Below are positions 44,009-54,406 of a stretch of 64,000 nt of DNA, piece after piece. The translations under genes were made by a program, and so were the position numbers. The stretch is taken from the NCBI GenBank assembly GCA_039519185.1, contig CM076847.1, positions 82,683,100-82,747,099 of the forward strand, in the 5' to 3' direction. Position 1 is the first letter of the stretch, and each line of letters starts with the position of its first letter. A model generated the notes under the pieces. It worked only from the letters and a program-made list of their open reading frames with translations. It made no database searches and was not told where the DNA came from. This DNA comes from Astragalus membranaceus. Lineage: Eukaryota > Streptophyta > Magnoliopsida > Fabales > Fabaceae.

Positions 44009-45178
44009 CTAAAGATCTTGCATCCAATGCGAAAAGGAACTGTTTCGAGCCTCAAATTCTGTTAATCGATTGTTTAAGGCAGTAATCTCGTGACTGTGGG
44101 TCTCTCTGGAAAGGATGATTTCTTTTTTTAATTCTTCCATCCTTTCGTTCTGTTCTTCTTGAAAGATGTTGAGTGCATGCAAGAAGTGAGTGAGGGATGG
44201 GGCTGCAGCAGCAGCAGTTTGGTTTGGTTCTGTTTGACCATCCTCATGTATGGTGGAGTTTGTGTTTGGACCAGATGGCCTGTTTGGATCATATTCTTGG
44301 GATGATGCTATGCCTATGGAGGAGTGATGCCATGTATCTCCAGATTGGATGAATTGCATCTGGTTTAAGGTGGAGGTGTTTATCATGTGATAGGCTGCTT
44401 TCCCTTTTATGATTTTCTCCCCTAAGAATGGAATGTTGAAGTGCTGGAGGAGTTTTGTAATGAGGACACAGTATGGAAGAGGTTTGTCGCTTGTCTTTGT
44501 GTGACGAATCATGTGGCTTATGATCAGATGTGCCCAGTTTATGTTCTTCCGGTGTTTGATTCCCCAAAGTAAAATAACTTCATCATAGGTTACCTGAGCA
44601 ATGTTTGAGGTTTTCGGAAGGATTGTTCGGGCTATGGTGTAGTGGAGAAGCCGATTTTGGGTTGTGAGTGATTTTGCTAGAATAGGCTTTTTACCAACTT
44701 CGGCCAGAGCATGACAGATAGATATGCAAGTATCTCCTAGGTCGAATTCGGGCCAAGATTCCGGAGGGTTCATATGGATCAATTTCTCACCATCACAAGG
44801 TAAGCTGGTGAGATTACTGAACTGAGCTAGGGTGAGGTGGATTTTGGTTCCTTTTAGTTCAGCTGATAGTGTTTCAGTTGTATCGTTGTAGCTAAGAGTG
44901 GTGTAGAAGGCTCTAACCATGTCAGGAGCGACTGAGCCTGTTTCAGTTGCAAAGTCTAGTAGTTTATGGAACTCTAGCCAGTCAATAAATTCAAATCCCT
45001 TTTGACTTTGAAACCAGGGTAAGTCTAGAGCATAAGTGGTTCCTAATCCTCTAAGAGAGAAGTTTTTGCAGTAGAGGTCAGCTTGTTCAGAATTGGTGAA
45101 ATATCTGGAGTGGAAGGAGCTTTCACCATCATGTACCCTTTTCCTTTTGACACAGAGGTTCTTGGTTCTTGGAGGCAT
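44009..45178 (-). CDS. Accessory ORF with putative plant transposon protein domain
   Basis: An intact 389-residue ORF starting MPPRTKNLCVKRKRVHDGES. The N-terminal 250 residues (FHSRYFTNSEQADLYCKNFS, GFEFIDWLEFHKLLDFATET, VRAFYTTLSYNDTTETLSAE, LKGTKIHLTLAQFSNLTSLP, RLLHYTIARTILPKTSNIAQ, YCVLITKLLQHFNIP) resemble the plant transposon-associated domain often annotated Transposase_32-like or putative plant transposon protein. A Thr/Gln/Ala-rich linker and a C-terminal coiled coil (about 335-385; EEQNERMEELKKEIILSRE) follow. It stands in the place of pol and env-like genes, downstream of gag and in the same orientation. Three more AATCGATT sites (45395, 45431, 45476) lie upstream of its start. 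Function is unknown. Confidence 0.75.
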   Translation of the reverse strand: MPPRTKNLCVKRKRVHDGESSFHSRYFTNSEQADLYCKNFSLRGLGTTYALDLPWFQSQKGFEFIDWLEFHKLLDFATETGSVAPDMVRAFYTTLSYNDTTETLSAELKGTKIHLTLAQFSNLTSLPCDGEKLIHMNPPESWPEFDLGDTCISICHALAEVGKKPILAKSLTTQNRLLHYTIARTILPKTSNIAQVTYDEVILLWGIKHRKNINWAHLIISHMIRHTKTSDKPLPYCVLITKLLQHFNIPFLGEKIIKGKAAYHMINTSTLNQMQFIQSGDTWHHSSIGIASSQEYDPNRPSGPNTNSTIHEDGQTEPNQTAAAAAPSLTHFLHALNIFQEEQNERMEELKKEIILSRETHSHEITALNNRLTEFEARNSSFSHWMQDL

Positions 45179-45750
45179 TGGGAGTTTTTGGAGAGATGCG
45201 AATTTTGCTATGAGTTTGCTCTAAGAGAAGACGTGATCTTGGATGATTTTATGCGCCCTAAGTAGTTTGTTTGGATATGATAAGATAACATAGGAGGATT
45301 ATGCGCTTTTCTTGTTGGAGAGGTTAAGAAAAAAGCGCTAGTTTTCCTAAGTTTTAGGAAGGGATTGATTTGTTGAAGATTTTGCAAAGATCATAATCGA
45401 TTGAAAGATTTTTAGTGAAAGATTCTATATAATCGATTTTGAGCTAAAAAATTGGCTTTTTGGAAGTGACTAGGAAATCGATTCATATCATAAAAAATGC
45501 CCAAAAAGAAAGCTCTATGAAACTTTATAAAAAATAGTGTAAATTGTTTCTTTTGCAATGGTTTAAAATAATTTTGACCGGCCGTTAAAAGACTCAACTA
45601 ACTTTTAATCATGTATGCACATATTAGTGTCATGGGTTCTAGGATGATGGTTCCTTTTAATTTATGAGTAAGACATGGAAATGAAATTTCGTACTTGTAT
45701 AGATCAATTTTAGGTTAAGAGATTGAATTAATAATTATATAAAAAACGGA

Positions 45751-45912
45751 CTAACCTTTCCTGAGGATTCTTTCCTCAGTTTTATTTTTGATGTAAGTCA
45801 CATGACTGCTTGACCTGGGGTGGAGTGTTTTAAGATCTATTTCTTCCCAGTCATGAGCTTTTGTGATTCTGCTTTCAAGGTACCAATTTGTCCCCCATAC
45901 CTTGAAGCATAC
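45751..45912 (-). pseudogene. Protease relic between gag and the accessory ORF
   Basis: Just after the gag stop a short frame reads NWYLESRITKAHDWEEIDLK, then HPRSSSHVTYIKNKTEERIL, ending in a stop at 45751. It aligns by eye with the SIRE-type protease start (WYLDSGCSRHMTG... VTYGDN..GRILG), with the catalytic DSG changed to ESR. Everything after it in pol is absent; 45179-45750 holds no other coding sequence. Confidence 0.6.
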
Positions 45913-45922
45913 CTGCAATGAT

Positions 45923-47542
45923 TTAAACAAAGGTTCTAGGTACCCAAATTTCTTTGGGTCCTTGTGGGTTAGTGCTTAGTATGGTCCCTTTGGGAACCCA
46001 TACTTTCTTCACATTTTGTCTTCCTCTTGTCCTGCAAACAGAAACTGTATGTCCATTTTTACCACAATAACTACAACTGATGCATGGTCTTGATCTATGA
46101 TGCATATGCCTTTTAGTGTAGTTGTTTCTAGGATGTGTAGGATGTGCCTGTTGTAAGCTGGATAGTTTTCCTACTGTCCATTCTAGTTCATGGACTTTCT
46201 TTTCAAACTCAGTACATTTGTCACAGACATAATTTGCTTTAAGGTAGCCTAGGCTATAGTTTTCCTTTCTAAGTTCTAACCTTTCTTTAGTTAATGTAAT
46301 TACTTCATTTTGAAGATGATTGATAACTTTCTTTGCTTTATCTAATGCCTTAGCTAATTTCATAGAATCATCATGCAATTCAGTGAAAGCTTCATATAAA
46401 TCATCATATGCATTTTGTAAAGAGTCAGGGTTAGAAATTACCTCGTTTTCATTCTCGCTTTCATGATCAGCCATTAATGCAACTTGAGCTTCTTCATCCT
46501 CTGATTCATCTGATGAGTCCATGCAGTTGTCTTCCCATGCAATGTAGGCTTTTCTTCCTTTGTTATTTTTGAATGCCTTCTTTTCAGATTTGGAGTCCTT
46601 TTTCTGTAGATTAGGACATTCCATTTTCATGTGCCCGGGTTTCCCGCATTCATAGCAAGTAGGAGGACCGGATGTACTTTCTTTGCTGGAGAACTTTTTT
46701 GATTTGAAGTTCTTCTTTGGATAGTTGTTGTTTTTCATGAACCTTTTGAACTTTCGAACCATAAGAGCCATATTCTCTTCATTTTCATCAATTTCATCAT
46801 CTGAGTTGTCACTGTCATCAAATTGACTAGAACAAGATGCTTTTAGAGCCAAGCTTTTCTTTTTCTTATCTGTATTTTCGTACTCAGCTAGACGAGTGAG
46901 TTCTAGTTCATGCTCTTGAAGTTTACCGAACAGAGTAGCCAGAGTCATAGTAGCTAAATTTCTTGATTCAGCTATAGCAGTAACCTTGGGCTGCCATTCT
47001 CTATTCAGACATCTCAGAACTTTGTTGATTAGATCCTCTCCAGGAAATGATTTACCCAACAAGCTTAACTGATTCACAATGTGAGTGAACCTTTTCTGCA
47101 TTTCTGGTATTGTTTCACCTGTATTCATTCTAAATAATTCGTACTCTCTGATAAGAGTATTTGTTCTTGCCCTTTTCACTTCATTTGTACCCTCATGAGT
47201 AACTTGGAGATTATCCCACATTTCTTGGGCAGATTTACAGTTTGAAACTCGAAAAAATTCATCAGGACTTAAAGCAGAAGTAATAATATTTTTGGCACGT
47301 AAATTATGTTGCACTTTTCTTTTCTCATCATCAGACCATTCATTTCTACTCTTAATAGTAAGAATACCATCTACTAAGTGTGTGGGGACATAGGGTCCTT
47401 TTTCCACAGCATCCCAAACATCTAAGTCTACCCCTTCAATAAAGATTCTCATTCTTTCTTTCCAATATGCATAATCTTTCCCGTTGAATCCCGGAGGACG
47501 GGTAAGAGAAGCACCCTCTTGCGTAGACCAACCTGAAGCCAT
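45923..47542 (-). CDS. SIRE-like gag with two zinc knuckles
   Basis: An intact ORF of about 539 residues from the ATG at 47542 (MASGWSTQEGASLTRPPGFN). It shows the SIRE-lineage block GKDYAYWKERMRIFIEGVDL, the long gag helical domain (VTHEGTNEVKRARTNTLIRE, FTHIVNQLSLLGKSFPGEDL), a first CCHC knuckle CYECGKPGHMKMEC (about residue 314), an acidic region, a coiled coil (about 400-450) and a second CCHC, CSYCGKNGHTVSVC (about 498). The frame is open upstream through the primer binding site but 47542 is the first ATG. It has no frameshift, in contrast to the other elements here, and ends before the decayed protease. Confidence 0.9.
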   Translation of the reverse strand: MASGWSTQEGASLTRPPGFNGKDYAYWKERMRIFIEGVDLDVWDAVEKGPYVPTHLVDGILTIKSRNEWSDDEKRKVQHNLRAKNIITSALSPDEFFRVSNCKSAQEMWDNLQVTHEGTNEVKRARTNTLIREYELFRMNTGETIPEMQKRFTHIVNQLSLLGKSFPGEDLINKVLRCLNREWQPKVTAIAESRNLATMTLATLFGKLQEHELELTRLAEYENTDKKKKSLALKASCSSQFDDSDNSDDEIDENEENMALMVRKFKRFMKNNNYPKKNFKSKKFSSKESTSGPPTCYECGKPGHMKMECPNLQKKDSKSEKKAFKNNKGRKAYIAWEDNCMDSSDESEDEEAQVALMADHESENENEVISNPDSLQNAYDDLYEAFTELHDDSMKLAKALDKAKKVINHLQNEVITLTKERLELRKENYSLGYLKANYVCDKCTEFEKKVHELEWTVGKLSSLQQAHPTHPRNNYTKRHMHHRSRPCISCSYCGKNGHTVSVCRTRGRQNVKKVWVPKGTILSTNPQGPKEIWVPRTFV

Positions 47543-47580
47543 TTCTCTTGAAGCTGCTAGGCCCTTTATACAAGAGTCTA

Positions 47581-47592
47581 GCTTTGATACCA
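47581..47592 (-). promoter_or_regulatory. Primer binding site of the SIRE-like element
   Basis: On the minus strand TGGTATCAAAGC follows the right LTR after two bases, the initiator-methionine tRNA type usual for Copia. Confidence 0.85.
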
Positions 47593-47594
47593 CT

Positions 47595-49038
47595 TGTTAC
47601 CAAGTGGCTTCAGTCTCAAGAGGGGGGGTGAATTGAGATTTAAAAACTTTTCAGATCTTTTGAAAATGTTTTTCCCCTTTTCAATGACTTAGATCAATTT
47701 TCGCGCAGGTTAAGTGGAAGCGAAGGAATTAGAGTATAAAGCAGTAAAGCGGTAAAACAGTAAAGCAGGAAAGCAGTAAAGCACGCAGAGATTTATCCTG
47801 GTTCGGTCACCTCCTAGTGACCTACGTCCAGTCCTCACACCCTTGTGAGATTTTTCCACTAAAACAACAACAAGGCTTACAGGTGCCTTGAAAAACCTTT
47901 ACAGACTTAGGCACTCTCCTCCTAGGATACCCCACCTATAGAGAGCCCTCAGATCTATTATAACAATAACAAGAGATACCCCACCCCTGTTACAATCAAC
48001 TGCCCTAGAAAGATACCCCACTTCCTAGTACATGCAGCTACCCTAGAGAGATACCCCACTCCCTAGAACAAAACACAACAATTAAATAATAAACAATTGT
48101 AAATGCAGAAATACCTCTAGTGTAGGCAGATATTACAACTTGAAGAATACAACCCCAACTAACTCTTAGCAACAGATCAGCTCAGACAGACCAACGGTAC
48201 GTGACGAGCAAAAGTATAAGCGTGAAGAGTTTTTCTCAAAAGGTTTTTCTGATTCGTACAAATGGGTTGATGTGTGTTGTGTGTAAAATGAATCGTGAAG
48301 CACTGCCTATTTATAGGCTATGAGAAATTCATTTTTACGTTGAAAATAATGTAGGAATCGATTCTTTGTTAAAAAGTATTTGATCCAAGAATCGATTTAT
48401 TTAGGTAAGGAATCGATTTTATCTTTGTTTGTAAAATATGGAAAATCGATTCTTGAATGCCATGGAAAGCTAGGAATCGATTCTATACTTAGTGAAAATA
48501 TGTAGGAATCGATTTTCAGCTTGCCTGAGACAAGTGGGAATCGATTCTCAGTTATGTGCAAAAGGTTGGGAATCGATTCTTCCCTTAAAAAGTATTTGGC
48601 TCAGAAATCGATTTGTGTATTATAAAACATGGCCTGACAATCGATTTCTATCTTTTCTAATTTGCCTGAAAATCGATTTTGCTATTTGTTTATGCATGAG
48701 GAAAATCGATTTTGTTATTTAAAAGGTGATAAGAATGTTTACGTAAATATGCATGCACCTTAAAAAACTTTGTGAGTGTGTGAGACTTTGAGATACGAGC
48801 TGACCTTTTGAAAGAGCTTACACTTTTTCCTAAGACACACCCAAACCCTAAGGACTACCCTTATATTTAAGGACTACCCTTAAACTTGAATCTTCAGTTC
48901 TTGGCTTGCTTGTCTTGGATTGTGACTTTGACGTTTTAGTCACTTTTATTGACTTTGACCGTCAATCTTACCTTTGTCTTTTTCATCATCAAAACACATC
49001 CTGCAATATCAGGTTACCTGCAACACAAGGTATCCACA
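47595..49038 (-). mobile_element. Right LTR of the SIRE-like element
   Basis: The same length as 42177-43620 with no indels and about four substitutions over the full 2010-bp repeat (for example near 47889, 48220, 48405 and 48441). It carries the same AATCGATT array (48356-48711) and TATA box (about 48315-48309). It is followed not by host DNA but by another copy of the element's 3' interior. Confidence 0.92.
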
Positions 49039-49604
49039 TTCTCCCCCTTTTTGATGATGACAAAACATTAACTCATCTCAAGGTGGGAGGTTAGTTCAAA
49101 CAGATAATGTATACGATACTCCCCCTATCATGATGCTCCCCCTGTTTTATTGACTGTATGCAAGTAAGTGCAAATGCATGCTGAATATTAAAACTTTATT
49201 CTAAATATTGAAAAACTCTATTCTTCTCCCCCTTTTTGTCATGATCAAAGAGGGCAACAAAAAATGCGAATCTAAACAGCACAGTCATTTAATTAGAAAA
49301 GAATAATCATTGCATTAAACCAATTTGGTAACCAACAAAAAGGGCTAATAGTCATAGGCTTATAAGAGAAGGGTTATGCCAACAGGGCACAAAACATAAA
49401 AATAAAATGCTGATTCATAATTTTATCTAAAGATCTTGCATCCAATGCGAAAAGGAACTGTTTCGAGCCTCAAATTCTGTTAATCGATTGTTTAAGGCAG
49501 TAATCTCGTGACTGTGGGTCTCTCTGGAAAGGATGATTTCTTTTTTTAATTCTTCCATCCTTTCGTTCTGTTCTTCTTGAAAGATGTTGAGTGCATGCAA
49601 GAAG
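49039..49604 (-). mobile_element. Second partial interior of the SIRE-like element
   Basis: Repeats 43621-44186, that is the polypurine tract, the 3' untranslated part and the last 59 codons of the accessory ORF, then breaks off at 49604 (after GCATGCAAGAAG). The result is LTR-interior-LTR-part of interior. Confidence 0.9.
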
Positions 49605-50073
49605 AAAGAGGAAATATAGAAGAGAGATATGTAGAGAAATTTATGGAGATTGGAGAGTATGAGAAGGAAATAAAGAGTGAAATGAGAGAATGAGAAGAGT
49701 GTAGGAGAAAGTTTTATTTATAGGAAATGAGGAGAGCGGAAAAAAATAAATAAATAATTTTTGAAAAATCCTCCGGAAATGTGCATTACCGGCGGATTTT
49801 TCCGCCGGTAATGTCCGACGGGAAAATCCGCCGGTAATGCACCTTTCCGGCGGATTGTTAAAAAAAAATTAAAATAATTTAAAAAATCCGCCGGTAATGC
49901 GTATTACCGGCGGATTTTTCCGTCAGAAATTACCGGCGGAAAAATCCACCGGTAATGCACATTTTTTCCGCCGGAAATTTACCGGCGGAAAAAATCCGCC
50001 GGAAATACCAAATTTCCGCGGGACCCGTACCGGCGGAAAAAATCCGCCGGTAATGCGCCATTTTCTTGTAGTA
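49605..50073. mobile_element. Terminal part of a second CACTA element
   Basis: Dense subterminal repeats of CCGGCGGATTTTTCCGCCGGTAAT type (49768-50060) end in GCGCCATTTTCTTGTAGTAG, a CACTA terminus with the last G of TAGTG changed to A. Its subterminal motif (ACCGGCGG) differs from that of the CACTA at 34894 (CCGACGG), so it is another family. The left part 49605-49760 is purine-rich leader-like DNA with a TTTATTTATAGG motif. The other end is not in the window. ORFs over these repeats are artefacts. Confidence 0.75.
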
Positions 50074-50081
50074 GCACAAGG

Positions 50082-51687
50082 TGTAGCGACCAAAAAATCC
50101 GGGAAAGGATTCTTCAAATGTTCAAAAATGAAGCCGCCACCAATGTTTAATTATAAGGGCAAACATTAGTAAATCCCTTTGAATTGGATAAGGGTCATTG
50201 AGACCAGATTAGGGTTCGGGAGTCGGTTATGCACGGGGAAGGTGTTAGCACCCCACGACATCATTCCTAATGAAGGTTACCTGCTAATTGGTTGTATGAA
50301 AGAATGTTAATTTTAAAATGTTTATTTTACCCTTTTATTGTGAATTGAAAAAAGGACTTCATAAAAATATTTATTTTTTGTGCTTGACGGGAGTGTGCCC
50401 CCTCTCCTACGTATCTCCAGGTGCGATGGAGAAATCAAAGCTACGTAGTTCTTGCTAGAAAATATTTGTATGTTTGGTTTTTTAATTAATGTTTTTGGAT
50501 TGGTTATAGGGATTTTAAAACTTGTGGGTCGTACAGCTCATTCATCTTAAAATACAGTTTAATCCGACCGTACAGTCGACTTAATCCCCTATTATTACTT
50601 TGTGGTTTTGTAAGAAAATGAATTAAGAAAAACAGAATAAAAATTGTTTATTTTTGCGCTTGACAGGGGTGTGACCCTGCTCCTACGTATCTCCTGGTGC
50701 GATGGAGAATTCTAAGGCTACGTAGTTCTTGGTAGAAAAAGTTGGTTTGTTTATATTTTTAGTTATTGTTTTATGAGTTGATTATAGGGATTGTAAGCTT
50801 TTTATTCCACGAGTATATGAATGGATGCATAAAATGTGAATGTGTAGCATCGGGGAATTGTAAACTTTTTATTCCAAGGGTAAAGTATGATTCTGGTGGT
50901 CTGACTTTCAAATGCATACTTTCATCCACCTCTCTTATAAAAAAAGGTTTTATAATTCCCCGGCGGTCATGCAAAATGAGATGTTTTTTTTATTATGATA
51001 TGCAAAGAAAAAGGAAAATAAGAATGCATGAGATATGGTTGCAAAAATAAAATATGATTTTTTGTATTTTTTTCATGAAAACGGGAAAAATGTATTAGTG
51101 CTTGTTTGAATGCAGGGGTATTAAGCTCCTTTGTGTCCTAGAAGGGTTCCTTTGGGAATAGATCTTAGGCTTTTTCTATTGAGTGAACCTTTCAAGGGTA
51201 GCTCTATAGAGTCCTAAATAAGGTTCATATAGCCAACGACCCCCAGTTAAGAACGTTGATCCCAACAAGAGGTAAACTATTAGGAGTGATGGCATTCTCA
51301 AAAGGGACCAAACTCTATGTGAGACTTTCGTGACCAACCAACAGAACGTAGATCCAGTAGGCCATCACTACGCGGTCTCGTTCTAACTTAGGTTATACTC
51401 AAGTCCGGGTGTAGGACTATGCACACGTATGTGATGATGTGTAACAGTGAAGTGTGTGTAGGAGCAATGTTTAGAAACATACCCCCCAAGCTGCAAAACA
51501 AACAACACATATGTAAATAAATATTGTCTTCTATCGTAAGGTTCACATATCATATGAAAATATATAACATGCAACAAGAATAAAAGATGAAAGAGAGGGC
51601 AAAATAAAACATTAAACTAACAAACAAATTTTACAACTAATTAGACTAGGTTTGACTCTCTAAAATGTCCCCAGTGAAGTCGCCAGC
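50082..51687 (-). mobile_element. Partial Tat/Ogre-like copy: LTR piece fused to interior
   Basis: 50082-50797 matches the start of the LTRs at 51688 and 59401 (TGTAGCGACC...). At about 50798 it switches to DNA matching 58510-59400 (from CACGAGTATATGAATGGATG), the interior next to the primer site. It ends with the TGGCGACTTCACTGGGGAC primer site (51684-51666, minus). About 2 kb of LTR and most of the interior are deleted. No protein is encoded. Confidence 0.8.
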
Positions 51688-54406
51688 AGTAGCGACCGAA
51701 AAATCTGGAAAAGGATTCTTCAAAGGTTCAAAAATGAAGCCGCCACCAATGTTTAATTATAAGGGCAAACATTAGTAAATCCCTTTGAATTGGATAAGGG
51801 TCCTTGAGACCAGATTAGGGTTCGGGAGTCGTTTATGCATGGGGAACTGGGAAGGTGTTAGCACCCCACGACATCTTTCCTAAGGAAGGTTACCTGCTAA
51901 TTGGTTGTATGAAATAATGTTAATTTTAAATATGTTTATTTTACCCGTTTATTGTGAATTAAAAAAAGACTTAATAAAATATTTATTTTTTGTGCTTGAC
52001 GGGAGTGTGCCCCGCTCCTACGTATCTCCAGGTGCGATGGAGAAATCAAAACTACGTAGTTCTTGCTAGAAAATATTTGTTTGTTTTTTTTTCTAATTAA
52101 TGTTTTTAGATTGGTTATAGGGATTTTAAAACTTGTGAGTCGTAGAGCTCATTCATCTTAAAATACAGTTTAATTCGACCGTATAGTCGACTTAATCCCC
52201 TATTATTACTTTGTGGTTTTGTAAGAAAATGAATTAAGAAAAACAGAATGAAAATTGTTTATTTTTGCGCTTGACAGGGGTGTGACCGTGCTCCTACGTA
52301 TCTCCTTGTGCAATGGAGAATTCAAAAGCTACGTAGTTCTTGGTAGAAAAAACTGGTTTGTTTATATTTTTAATTACTGTTTTATGAATTGATTATAGGG
52401 ATTGTAAGACTCTTGAGCCGTACAGCTCATTCATCTCAAAATGCAGATTAACCCGACAGTACAGTCGACTTAATCCTCTATTTGAAGATTTGATTTTTTT
52501 GAAAAGAAAGAGAAAAATGATAGGTATTTTAGGACTCTTGAGCCGTACGGGTTAGTCATCTATGACTTATTCATCCTAAAATGATGACTAACCCGGCCGT
52601 ACGACCGACTTAGTCCCCTAAAAAAATGAAATAACGAGGTGGGTTGTAGTAAAGAAAACAGGGGGTACAGTTAGTAGAAGCCCAATCCATGTTATATGAA
52701 TTCTGGGCTAGTTACTTATGAAGCTGGGCTTATGCTTAGGGAAGGGTATGAAGTAAACGTTGGGGTGTAAAACTTAATCTGATTGAAAAAATTAAAATTA
52801 AAATAAAAACATTATAGTAAAGTGGTATATAAGGCAACAATTGAAAGGGGAACCCTAATTGTTAACTCACCAATGCCGTTTCATACGTATCAGAGAGAGA
52901 GAAAGGCTTTAGAGTGGAAAAGGAAAGGGAGAGAAATTAGGGAAATGATTCATGGAGAGAGAGAACGGAAGAGGGAGAAGAGGATGGTCACGGCGCCATG
53001 GATGTTGTTGACGGAGAAGACAGACACCGGCGACAGGGAGAACGACGCGACGACGTTCGTGGAGGAGGACCACTGTCTACGGTGGTCGATGCTAACGGTA
53101 CGGTACGGTTCCGATTCTCCTTTTTTCTTCTCCTAATTCTGATTTTGTGGGTTCTCTCCATCTTCCACCCTAAAAAAACCTTCAACAAGTATGTTTTTGG
53201 ATTTTGAAAATCCTCTTCTATTCCTATTTCTGGATTTGATTTTATTTTTTATCCTATTCCTCTTTCTCTCTTAAGCCTAATCTGTTTCACTAAAAAAAAC
53301 TCTATACTTTACAATAATGATTTAAAACTCTATTTTGTCCATTATTTTTCTACTACTAGGCCTATTTTAAATTTTTAATTAATCATAACTTCGTTTTATT
53401 TAAAAAAAATAAAAACTGATTTTGAATATATTTGAATATCTTTGATATACTGTTAGGACCTATTACTAATTTCAGTTATTAGTACAAGTTACAACGATGT
53501 TCTTTGCAAAATAACCTATTTACAAACTAGACTTGATTAAACCTAAATGAACAAAAACGAAAACGTGTAGACCAACCTCTTTTCCAGCTTCTGAAAAGCC
53601 TCCCTTTTACTACTGCACTGCTGCTACTGCTTTGTTTTAGAAAATTTTGATGTGGTTAGGGTCTCAGTACGAAACCCTAAATTTTTGCTCTGAATTTTCG
53701 TACAAGTTTTCTCTCAGTATGAAACCCTACTGCTTTGTGTGTTTTTCACTGTTACTATTCCCTTGTATTTATAGTGAAAATTGTGGTGTAGGTGGGGTGC
53801 TGATGCAGCAGATCAAAACTCAATAAAGGACAAAAGCATAACAGCCACTGAGGAAAAAAAAATAGGGCAGCAAGGGAGTGGAGGCGTTGGTGTTGTGGTG
53901 TTTTTGCCTAATAGGGGAAAAGCAAAAGGATAAGAAGAAAGCATATTGACTTCATTCTCAAAATATCTTTCAGCTAGGCCAAACATAAGGGCAGCAGCCC
54001 CTGTCCCTTTTTTTCTTTAAATTTATTTTAAATTTTTTTGTACTATTTACTTTTTTGTAACAAATTTTAGCTTTTGATCATATTATATATGTATATAAAA
54101 AAATTGGACAGCTTTGACTATCCAATTCGATCCATTTATTTTGATTTTATTTGTTTTTCCATTTTTTGTTAAGAGAGAGAAAAAATTATAATTATTAGTA
54201 AATAAAAATAACAATAAATAACGAGCACCAAAATAGACACGCGTACACGATAAGAAGCGAATATGCGCGCGCAACGAGAATAAAACGCGTACATGATTAG
54301 AAATAACACACGCGTAGAACAAGACATTTTTTTGGTCTTTTCAAAAATGAGAATAATGCTCGTAAGAATACCCAATTAATCCACCGGACAAAATTTGGGT
54401 ATAACA
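51688..54406 (-). mobile_element. 2.7-kb LTR of a Tat/Ogre-like derivative
   Basis: On the minus strand it reads TGTTATACCC...GGTCGCTACT. A purine tract (AATAAAGAGGGGCAGC) lies just upstream at 54422-54407 (minus). ORFs inside (for example 52822-53136) are Arg/Glu-rich chance frames over GAGA-rich leader-like DNA. Confidence 0.75.

Noticed and set aside
52822..53207. ORFs of 104 and 69 residues with Arg/Glu-rich sequence
   Set aside because: They lie inside a long LTR; the related LTR at 59401-60797 has different frames there, so the reading is not conserved.
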